Assembly: GCA_030267565.1 (NCBI GenBank)
Contig: BRXU01000001.1
Span: 8,128,001-8,192,000, forward strand
Origin: Pleodorina starrii
Lineage: Eukaryota > Chlorophyta > Chlorophyceae > Chlamydomonadales > Volvocaceae
Length of the DNA stretch: 64,000 nt
Direction of reading: 5' to 3'
Part shown: piece by piece, positions 55,340-64,000 of the stretch
Numbering within the stretch: the first letter of the stretch is position 1
Layout of the letters: each line of letters opens with the position of its first letter
Translations under genes and position numbers: made by a program
Notes under the pieces: generated by a model
Database searches by the model: none
Told to the model about the DNA's origin: nothing
What the model saw: the letters and a program-made list of their open reading frames with translations, nothing else

Positions 55340-58300
55340 TCACCCTATCGAAGCCCCCACCGCCCCCACTGCCTCCGGCAGCGCCTCCCTCGCCGCCGCC
55401 TCCGCCGCCGTCTCCTCCTCCTTTGCCACCCGAGCCCCTGCCACGTCATCAGCAGCCAGCAGTGCCCTGCTTGGCGCCGTACTTGCGCAGGGCCTGATGC
55501 GCAGCGCCGAGCCGTCCCAGAAGAAGGCGCTGTAGTGGTGGCCGCCCGGGCTGCGCTCCTGCGTATCAGCAGAATCCAAAGGCAAGCCAGAATCACACGT
55601 ATGGGGAGGAACGCGCGTGTGCGTGTGCGTGTGCGTTGGCGTGTGCGTGGGTGCAGTCAAGGACGAAACGTAAAAGTACGGTAGAAGCGCACAGTGTACG
55701 CTCGAGCGCTTGCCCTGCCCTTGCGCCAGGGCTGCGACCGACGGCCTGGGAGTCGCGGCGCAGGGCCGACTGCTGAGCCTGAGGGCGGCTGCGGCGGCGC
55801 CAGCCCACACCTGGAAGCGCGGAGCGCGGCCCAACGCCAGCCGCGCCGCGTCGATGCAGATGGTCGCCGTCAGGCCCCAGACGTCGTACTCCTGTCGCAG
55901 CGGAGGTAGTACGGAAGAAGCCGCGGCGGGGATCGGGGGGAGGGGCAGCGAATGCCCAGCAAGGGGCGCTGACTCGCATGTGGAGGGTTCGGAGGGCGCT
56001 CTACCAAAGGGAAGGAAGAGGACGGTGGGGCGTCAAATAGAAGGCCGCGCAACGTTGTCGTAAGAGGGTACTGATAGAATTCAACCACACACAAAACGAA
56101 AAGCACATAACAAAGACGACCGCCCTCACGAGCGCGATTTGAGGACTTGCGCGCGCGCGCCCTCTTCTTCTCCCTCCGACACGGCGCGCCCCTCCACCTC
56201 CCCACCGCCCCCCACAGACACACACACCGCGCTCCCCTGCCTCACTCCACTCCACACTCCACTCGCTTTCATTCACCACCCCACCCCCCATGGCCCTCCC
56301 TACGACGACCCCAGTCCGGGCAGCTTCATGTTTTTAAACTGCAGCCAGCCAACCCTAATCTCACCCCGCACTGAAAGGAATGTATCCGGTACTGGTGCTC
56401 GCCCCAGCGGATGTCCCGAAACACGTGCTCCACGCCCTCCAACGCCGTGTCCTCCCCTATGCTGCGACCGACGCCGCGCGCCGCCTCTTCCTGCCCCTCC
56501 GCGCCACCGCCACCGCCGCCGCCACCGCCGCCGGCGCCGCCCTCCTCCGACGACCCCCGCCAGCTCAACGCCCTCCTCGGCCGCTGCTGCCGCTCCCCTT
56601 CCTCCTCCTCCTCCTCCTCCTCCTCTTCGGCGCTTGCACCGGGGCGCGGTCGGCGGCTCCGCCGGCCTGCCGTCTTGCCGCTGGCGGGGGCGGCGGCTCC
56701 GCCGCCGCCGCCGGCTTGCGCCGGCTTGCCGCCGCTGGCGGCTGCCCGAGGGTCTGTGAACTGGCCCAGGAACACGGCCAGTGGCACGGTGAAGGCCGCC
56801 GCGACCTCGTGCGGGTTGGGGCGCGGCACGATGTCGGGCGGCAGCAGCGCCAGCACGGGCGTGACGCTGAGGTGGTGCTTGGACAGCACCGGCGGCAGAC
56901 GGCACAGGACTGTGACGCGGGCGGGGTCAAGGCCCAGCTGTGGCGGGAGGGGCGGCAGGGAAAGGGCCAAAGGGGGGAGGCTCGTCCGCAGTGAGAGAGA
57001 GGGGCGAGGGAGAGAGGGGCGAGGGAGAGAGGGGCGAGGGAGAGAGGGGCGAGGGAGAGAGGGGCGAGGGAGAGAGGGGCGAGGGAGAGAGGGGCGAGGG
57101 AGAGAGGGGCGAGGGAGAGAGGGGCGAGGGAGAGAGGGGCGAGGGAGAGAGGGGCGAGGGAGAGAGGGGCGAGGGAGAGAGGGGCGAGGGAGAGAGGGGC
57201 GAGGGAGAGAGGGGCGAGGGAGAGAGGGGCGCCGCGGCCTGCCCCTGCTCAGGTTTGCAAGGGCCCGTGTGTGAGGGCAGGTGGCGTTGGCAAGGGCAAG
57301 GTTCAGGGGCACGGGTTTTAGGGTTTTAGGGTTTTTACGGTTTCTTAGGACGGCAGAAGGTTCGCATGGGCGGTGACGAGCATGGCGGGATGGCCGGTGT
57401 TGTATCCTGGGTGTCCCGCCCGCGCTGATTTACAAGGTAGGGTACGATGTGTGTGCAGGAGTGGTCGGCCGTCTTTGGAGGGTTGTGGAGCGCGTGTTGC
57501 GCACCTAGCGACATGCGCGACAGCCTCGTCCCCTCATGGGTCGTGGCATGCACACAATGGGTGGCATGTGCACACCACGCAAGGAACACGGCGTCAAGCC
57601 AAATGGAGCCCGCGCAGACGCACCTCCTCCTGCGCCTCGCGCAGTGCCGTCGCGACGTCGTCCGCGTCCCCCTCGTCCCGTTTGCCTGCAAGGAGTTACA
57701 AAGCGTGGATGGGGGCGGGGGTGCCTTGACTGACCCGGCTCCCCCGCGGGCCCTTTGGCCGCCGCCAGCCAGTCGTCGCATTCCGCCAGTCCAAAGCCAT
57801 GGAGCGCGCGAAGACGCACGCAGAGTGCGCTCGAGCAACGATGACCGCGTGATTTCCCCACCCACACAATACCCAAACCCCCAAAACCGCGGCACATGAC
57901 CGCACATGACACGCACGACCGCAACGCACGACTTGCGAGTTGGGTTTAGGGTTTTAGGGTTTTTAGGGTTTAGGGTTTTCGGGGCGGCCGGGGCGGCCGG
58001 GGCGGCCGGGGCAAGTCCTCCCCCCGGCATGCTGGGTGCAGCGCCCACCCGCTCACGTCTCACCAGGGTGGCTATCTTCAGATTTCCAAAATTTTCTCCC
58101 GAATATATATCATTCATACCTTAAGATAGCCGCCCTCTCACGTCTCACCTCCCGGCAGGCACACCTCCCCGCGGTGGCTCTTGAGCTTGGCGGAGCGCTG
58201 CGTCAGCAGCACCCGAACCACGCCGCTGCTGTCCTCGAACAGACCAACCAACACGGCGGCGGCCCGGCCGGACACCTGCACGGGACAGTGACCCACGGGT

Positions 58301-59766
58301 CGGCAGCTCGGCGGCACGGTCCCAACCTTGTTATGTGCAATGCGCGCCAGAGGGCGAGAGGGCAGAGGTCCCTCCGCCCGCCACAGGCGCCCGAAGCCTG
58401 CGCTGCTCCCAGGCCGGCGGGAACCCTCGCGTCCTGGAGCCCGCGGCCCCCCTCCGCCACCACCCTTGCGTTCACAAAAGCGAAACGCCACCCCGAACCC
58501 TGCCTGCGCTGATCCCACATGCCTAAACCCCCCACCTAGCCTTGGCCCTCCCAAACCGCATCCTCGTCATCCGTCCTCAGCCAACCCCCCTCCTCCCTTG
58601 CCCCCACCTTCCCTTCCCCTAGCCCGGCCAGCCAACCCCACCGGCGAAAAGTCCTCCCGCGGAAGCGCGCGCAGCCGCTCCTCCACCGCCGCCAGCCGCT
58701 CCTCAGCGGGGGGCCACACCGCAGCAGCAGCAGCAGCAGCGGCACCAGCAGCAGCGGCAGCGGTAGCACCGCCCGCCTGGCCCCCGACGCCGTCGCCGCC
58801 ATCCCTGCTGCCGCAGCCCTCCCGGCTGCTGCTGTCGCCCCCGGCCCCGTCCCCGTCCCCTCCGCCGCCTGGCCCCTCCTCGTTGCTCTCCGTGTGGCGG
58901 GGACGCCGGCGGCGGCCTCCGCTACCACGGGGCTCCCCCTCCGATCTGCCCTCCATCCCGGGGCTCTCGGAGCGCTCGCTGTCGGGGCGCTTGCCTGCGA
59001 ACACGCCACACCCCAGCGCCGCCGGTGCGTGGCCCTGCGGCGGCGGCGCTAGCGACGGCCCCTCGAACCGCTGTTGTGGCGGCGGTGGCGGTGGTGGATA
59101 CGCAGCGAAGACCGCTGCGACGACTGGCCTTAGGTCGCGATCACCGCAGCCGGCGCCGCTGCCGCGACCGTCTCGCCGAACGGATGCTTCTTGAAAGCGA
59201 AGCGCGAGACCGTCAAATGCAGCCTCGGCGGGGCCGGCCCTGACCGCCTCAGGTGCAGCGGCCTGCGCAGGGGCTGGTGGCGGCCCCCAGGCGAGAGCCT
59301 CCGCCGCTGCCGCCGCGACCCGCCGTGGTGGGTGAGACGCAGCGCAGCCGCGCCCCCCGTCGCCGGTGCTGCTGCTGTTGCTGGGGCGTCTGGGGAGTAG
59401 GACTGGGGGCGCAGAGATGCGGCGGCAGGGGCCCGAGGTGGCGGCAGCGGAGGAGGAGGCGGAGGAGCAGCTGCGGGACCCGCTACGGTGCGGCAGCGCG
59501 CCGTGGCGGGCGGGGCGCCGGTCCGGGGTCCAGATCGCTAATGCTCGTGCTGCTGCTGCTGTTGGGAATGGTGTTGCTGTTGCTGATGATGCTGTTGCCG
59601 CTAATGGGCTCGGATGCGGGCCCGCATGCACCACTGGGGCAGCAGCAGCGGCAGCGGCGGCGGCGGCGGCGCAGCCGCAGCCGCGCTTGGCGAGCGGCGT
59701 GACCCGGATCGCCCGCCACAGGAGGTCTCCGGGGCGCGAGGTTGAGTCCCCCTGCGGGGAGGTCAT
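55340..59766 (-). CDS. Nudix hydrolase, CoA-diphosphatase type (NUDT7/8/15/22-like)
   Basis: Six exons join in phase: 58642-59766, 58149-58275, 57624-57685, 56365-56937, 55700-55891, 55340-55558 (2,298 nt, 765 residues). The ATG is at 59766. Exons 2 to 4 assemble the Nudix box: CLPGGKRDEGDADDVATAL continues into REAQEELGLDPARV, matching GX5EX7REUXEEXGU, preceded by VLLTQRSAKLKSHRGEV, the substrate-side motif of CoA-type members. Further conserved blocks are LSKHHLSVTPVLALLPP, NPHEVAAAFTVPL, YRIHSF and EYDVWGLTA. The family hydrolyses CoA and its derivatives to phosphopantetheine and 3',5'-ADP with Mg or Mn. It is much longer than the usual 200-300 residues: exon 1 adds about 375 mostly low-complexity residues, and exon 4 has Gly and Glu runs inserted between the VPL and YRIH blocks. 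No peroxisomal targeting signal is evident at the C-terminus. An ADP-ribose or NADH specificity is less likely. Confidence 0.88.
56994..57232. repeat. 15-bp GAGGGAGAGAGGGGC minisatellite, about 16 copies
   Basis: Nearly perfect tandem copies fill much of intron 56938-57623 of the Nudix gene. The 15-bp period keeps a frame open, which creates a spurious open frame encoding PRPSL repeats that runs into real exon 4. The exon border at 56937 is set by the acceptor before LGLDPARV. Confidence 0.85.
57313..57336. repeat. Telomere-like (TTTTAGGG) tract, intron
   Basis: GGGTTTTAGGGTTTTAGGG followed by a T-run: two exact units of the volvocine telomere repeat within the same Nudix intron as the 15-bp minisatellite. 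Confidence 0.7.
57942..57979. repeat. Telomere-like (TTT(T)AGGG)n tract, intron
   Basis: Five consecutive TTTAGGG/TTTTAGGG/TTTTTAGGG units lie in Nudix intron 57686-58148, directly followed by a GGGGCGGCC repeat (57981-58011). Confidence 0.75.
57981..58011. repeat. 9-bp GGGGCGGCC repeat, 3 copies
   Basis: Three perfect 9-bp units plus a partial fourth adjoin the telomere-like tract in a Nudix intron. Strongly GC-rich. Confidence 0.75.
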
Positions 59767-62583
59767 CGGACAGCGAGCCCGGAGGAAACCCAGTGTGCGA
59801 CAAGTGACAAAAAATACCAGATCTGGGCACCGGAACGGGAATGGGCCTTATGGGGAGCGAGGACGCGATGAGGCGAGGTAGGGTTGTGTCCTGCACATGT
59901 TGCGGTGACGTTGTTGTGCCGGACCCGCGGACATGCGTTACGTCCTCCCCGCCGGGACTGCACAGCTGCGAAGGATGTGTCGCTGCTGTTGTTGTTGTTG
60001 TTGTGAAGTGTGGTCAGAACCTGCCTGGATTCGGGCCGAGGTTGGGACTTGTGCTCGCGGTGCTGCCGATGGGCCGGCGGCGAGATGATGCCTGAGCGTC
60101 CGGGAGCCTGCAGGAGTGCGGGCTTGGGGTGCGAGCAGGGCGGGGAGGGGCAACGCGGGCGGAGGTTGCGCGAGGGAAGCCCAGGGGGGGACAGGAAGGT
60201 TGGGAGGAACGATGTAGAGCCTTCCGGCCTTCCGCGCGGTGGCGAAACCGCGGACAGCTGTCGACCACCCAACTGCCAGCATCGCTTCGTGGGGCGCAAT
60301 CAAGATCGTGTCGCTATGCGGCGTTCTATATTTATTGTTGGTAGCGATGCAGCAGGCCAAGCTAACCTTCACTTGGAGCTTGTGTGACCGGGATGCGACG
60401 CATACACCGAGGTGACAACAGTCTAGAAGTTCAGATAACTTGATGGAGCAGACACCGAAACCCTTGCATGTGCCTTGGCCTCAGCACTGGAGCTGAAAGC
60501 ATATCAGCTCTCGGGATGGTATTGACTTATTTACACGTTTCAGAGTCCAGTACTTCAGCGACATATGACGGTGATAGTGGACGCGTCAGGTATGTCTGTA
60601 ACATACCATAACCAGTTCACGATACTTGCCTTAAAAATGGTTGTATAGGAATGCCGAAAGGTCGTTTGGCTTACGTGGCGGTAACGGCAGTCATGGCCAA
60701 TCGTGCTTAGAAGTACAAGCTGTCGAAGAGACCACATCTCGACTGTCATCTTTTATTGTCGTGTTGTTGAAAAGACGATTACACAGGCGATCAACCGTGT
60801 CAAAGTCGTCGGCTGTTGTAAATGAGTAATGACACAGTCCGAAAGCAGCGGTCACTTGGCTTGTGGAATATGAATACTTCAGATAAACCTCAAGTATTAA
60901 CTATATGATCGGACGGTTGTATGTTCTTGTAGCGTCGATGGATTCAATGCCATCCTTGTGAGTGCCCCTGTTCTCCTGCGCCACAAGTTTGGCAATCAAG
61001 CTTGGCCCTTACCTATATTACACGGGCTTATTTTTGAGTGGACTGGCGACCACCCTAGTTGCAAGAACCCGCAGTGCTGAACGCCGAGCGCCGCGAAGCC
61101 TGTGCGAAAGTGAGCAATCGAGCGGGGATAGGCGTTGAAAGCGCCCCCAAAATATTCCCCTGTGCTCCTAAAGTTTCATCCTGGAGTGAAGAGTGAAGAT
61201 GCACGGTCTTTCCGGTGGCGCAGCTGAGCAACCTCGGACGCCTAGCTTGCAGCACGCACGAGCGACCCATGGGTCAAGAGCGCTTAATAGCGTATGCTTT
61301 GGTGATGATATAGTCCGTCGCGCGGTGCATTTACGCTTAATAATTATCTACTCCTCCGTGCGTCACTGCAACAGGGCGAACATGAGTCACATTGCGCGCT
61401 TGTGACAGACAGTCGAACTCCCCAGTGACGCGGCTGGGCGGCTTCCCCGCGCACAGGCCCGCAATGCAATGGCCCACATTTGCTGCTCGTTTGCCGCAAC
61501 GCTAGCACAGCCAAAATGTCCTCGTCACCACGGACACCCAGTCTGCGTCTCCGCCGCTGTGTTGACCGGCCGACAAAAGCCAGGGACCCTCTGAGTCATC
61601 GCAGTTTGCCCACGTGTTCAAAACAAGGTCCCCGTGACCGCCGCAATCGCAATACCGCCCCCAAACATTTTGCGTCGCAAGTCCATCTACACAGCCTTTA
61701 GCTTCCCTTCTTCCCGTTCTAAGCCAACCTTTGCATGACACACCTGAAGAAGTCATCACTGGCGTGATTCCTCATCTCACCATCCTGAACCCGCGCGGCC
61801 ACCAATTAGCCACCCGCCTGCGCAGCTCGGCAGCTGAAACGTAGTCCATTTGTAGGTTCGAACCCCTCGCCAAGCCTCTCCTGATTTTAATTTCGCGCCC
61901 ACCGAGAGTTCTCCCTTCAGGGCAATTTTCTCAGGGCTTCTTTCTGTCAATACTGCCTTACTGCCGCGACCGCTCGTCTGCTGTTCTCCCATCGCGGCGC
62001 ATGATCCAACCATCCAACCAACCAGTAGAGTAGGTAGGCATCCTGCGAAGCTCCCGGAAGATACGGATAGCGGTCGGAGAACTTTTTTTCCATCATCCTG
62101 CTGCGGTTACCGCAGCTATGCCCGCGAAGCGCCGCGCGCGACGGCCGATCTGCCAATCTGCCCATCTCCCGACTCCCGAAATGGAGCGCATGCTTGCTTG
62201 GCTGCTTGGCTGTCTGTTTGTCTGTTTGTTTGTTTGAACGTCGCCGCAGATCACACACCGCGCGCTCTCAGACCTTCAGACCCAGCTGCGCACGTCGGGG
62301 CCAGGAGCCAGAGCCCAACCAAGCAGCCCACGTACGCCAGGTCCCAGCCCACGCCGGCGCCGACGACGGCCCCTGCGATCCGCACTGTACTTCATTCCAT
62401 TACTCCACTCCTCTACAATCGCCCTCCAATAGCCCTCGAAGCGCACCACAGCGCCCCTGGCCGGTGAGCCCCGGCTGTCGATTGACCCACCACCATCTAT
62501 CGGTGTACGGGAGTGCAGCCTGGCACTCGAATAGCGGGCCGGACACCGGACACCGGACACCGGACACCGGAGGCTTCGGAGCA
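59767..62583. other. Divergent intergenic region between the Nudix gene and the nicotinamidase gene
   Basis: Both genes are transcribed away from this 2.8-kb stretch, so it should hold both promoters and 5' UTRs. I see no supported gene: open frames are short or overlap without motifs. A T-arm-like GGTTCGAACCC at about 61852-61864 has no cloverleaf partner. Simple GTTGTTGTT (about 59990) and TGTTTGTCTGTTTG (about 62213) tracts are present. No core promoter element is convincing. Confidence 0.5.
62539..62570. repeat. 7-bp CCGGACA repeat in the nicotinamidase 5' leader
   Basis: Four perfect copies plus a partial one end 13 bp before the ATG at 62584. They presumably lie in the 5' UTR, where length changes could affect translation; that effect is speculation. 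Confidence 0.8.
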
Positions 62584-64000
62584 ATGGCGGATGCTTCGGG
62601 GCCGCTGCGCACCGCGCTGCTGTGCATCGATGCCCAATGCGACTTCATGCCCGGGTAAGAAACTATGACAAGTAGTGGGAACCGCAGCGAAGGAGTGAAA
62701 GGGGAAGGGAGGCGGGGTGGTGGGGTGGTGGTGGTGGTGGTGGTGCCCGGCAACGGCTGCGGCGATGGAAGGGATACCGGCGTGAGGGGGCCTTGGCGAC
62801 TGCTGTACGACTGTACGACTGTACTGCATCGGGCGTCTCTGGGGGTCCTCACTGCTGCGCCACATGTTCACAGTCGAGCGAGCGCAGAACTGCCAATCTC
62901 CGGAACTGTCAACCCACCCACCTACCGCGGGTAAACCCAGCGCGCTCTTTGGAGGCTGGGTGGGTGGGTGGGTTGCAGGCGGGTCCATCTTTTTACCTTT
63001 GCCACGGGCCCTACCTGCCTTGTGCCGTACTTTGCCGTACTCGACAACACCGCCCGCCGCGCCCGCTTTCCCGCCTGTCCAGGGGTTCGCTGGCGGTGCC
63101 GCGCGGCGAGGAGGTCATTCCCGTGATTAACAAGGTGCGCGCGCGCGTGTGCGTGCGTGTGCGTGTGCGCGTTTGCGTGCGTGCGTGGGCCGGGCTGAGA
63201 ATGAGGACAGGCTTGACGTCGCTTATTTTGGTCGTTTAATTTTTTGTTGTTGGTTGGAAAAAGAACGAGAGGAGATGCGGTGCGGCCGGGCGAGCTAAGG
63301 CGAGAAGCTGGTGTGACCCGTGGGTCTGCACCCTGCGAAGCTCGCGCTCTCGCCGTCCCTTTCGCTGTCCCTGCCTCCCGTGCATCGGCCCCCGCTCGCC
63401 TTTTCGCCGCGTGTGCCCTCCCGGCTCCCGCCCCCCTGCAGCTTCGCCGCAGCTGCCGGGACCAACTGTCGCTAGTGGCCTTCACCCAGGACTACCACCC
63501 GCCGGGTCACGTGTCCTTCGCCGACAGCCACGCGCCGCCGCCGCCGCCGCCGCAGCTGGCGCGGCTGCCGCTGCTGCCGCCGCCGCCGTCGGCCCAGTCC
63601 TCCTCGCCGCGGCCGTCACCGCCGACGTCGCCGGCGCGCCGCTCCCTGGACTCATCCATCGCCCTGTGCCTTCGAGCTGGCGGCAGCTTGAGCTTCAGCG
63701 GAGGCTTCGGCGGCGCCGACGGCGGCAGCTTCGGCGGCGTCGGCGGCCTCGGCGGCCTCGGCGCCCTCGGCGTCGGCGCTGGCGGCGCTGGCGGCGCTGG
63801 CGGCGGCGCTAGCAACAGCGCCGGTGGCGTCGGCTTTCGCGGCGGCGGCAGCTTGAGTTTTCATGACGCTAGCTTCAACGGCTTCGGGGGCTTCGGCGGC
63901 GGCGGCGGCGCCTGCGGCGGTGCCGTAGAGCAATCGTCTCCAGGGGAGGTGAGTAGCGGGGCTTGGTGGGGATTTGAAGGGGCTGAGGTGGACACGGGGG
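62584..64000 (+). CDS. Nicotinamidase (isochorismatase-like hydrolase), 5' part; runs off the right edge
   Basis: Three exons are visible: 62584-62654, 63083-63134 and 63442-63948, with matching phases and GT/AG borders. The joined start reads LLCIDAQCDFMPG then GSLAVPRGEEVIPVINK, then LSLVAFTQDYHPPGHVSFA. Nicotinamidases hydrolyse nicotinamide to nicotinate and ammonia in NAD salvage. The family's catalytic Asp corresponds to Asp16 (CIDAQ), and the metal-binding Asp-x-His to QDYH. The catalytic Lys and Cys would lie in later exons beyond the window. After the DYHPPGHVSFADSH block, exon 3 inserts roughly 135 residues of low complexity: Pro-rich, then Gly-rich with two GGSLSF-type copies, which ordinary members lack. 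The ATG at 62584 is chosen because the family motif begins ten residues later; the same frame is open further upstream, but that part has no family features. Confidence 0.85.

Noticed and set aside
56938..57312. PRPSL-repeat coding sequence continuous with Nudix exon 4
   Set aside because: Produced by the 15-bp intronic minisatellite. The acceptor before LGLDPARV restores a perfect Nudix box, so this part is intron.
61852..61864. Possible tRNA T-arm (GGTTCGAACCC)
   Set aside because: No matching acceptor stem, D-arm or A-box within tRNA distance on either strand.

Overview
This is nuclear DNA from a chlorophycean (volvocine, Chlamydomonas/Volvox-type) green alga. The evidence is many short GT-AG introns, hydroxyproline-type Pro-rich linkers (SPPPP runs), GC-rich low-complexity insertions inside enzymes, interstitial TTTTAGGG telomere-type repeats, and TGTAA polyadenylation-type signals. 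GC looks closer to Volvox than to the very GC-rich C. reinhardtii; that placement is a guess. Prokaryotic features are absent.

About 53 kb of the window is two head-to-tail paralogous genes on the minus strand. Gene A (ATG at 53125, stop at 8359) has about 74 exons, which I could connect with consistent splice phases. It predicts a protein of about 6,600 residues: signal peptide, then five tandem copies (U1 to U5) of a 519-residue Cys-rich ectodomain containing a short leucine-rich-repeat-like stretch. The copies are joined by Pro-rich linkers. A juxtamembrane region follows, then a multi-pass membrane region interrupted by a roughly 1,250-residue low-complexity loop. Gene B (ATG at 4876) starts 3.5 kb downstream of gene A, has its own signal peptide and one complete module, and runs off the left edge. 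Each module is cut into the same 11 exons plus a linker exon with conserved intron phases, and begins and ends in phase 1, so modules can be gained or lost in frame. U1 and U2 are a recent duplication (introns included); gene B shares intron sequence with U4 and U5.

The right 9 kb holds a minus-strand Nudix hydrolase of the CoA-diphosphatase type (55340-59766, six exons, consistent reading frame) and the 5' part of a plus-strand nicotinamidase (from 62584, running off the right edge). The two are divergent, about 2.8 kb apart.

Non-coding features include a 315-bp foldback element with 9-bp target-site duplications between genes A and B, a 36-bp inverted-repeat element in a gene A intron, several mini- and microsatellites, and four telomere-like stretches. 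The main novelty is the giant tandem-module surface protein with a channel-like C-terminus. I could not name an established family for its repeated ectodomain.
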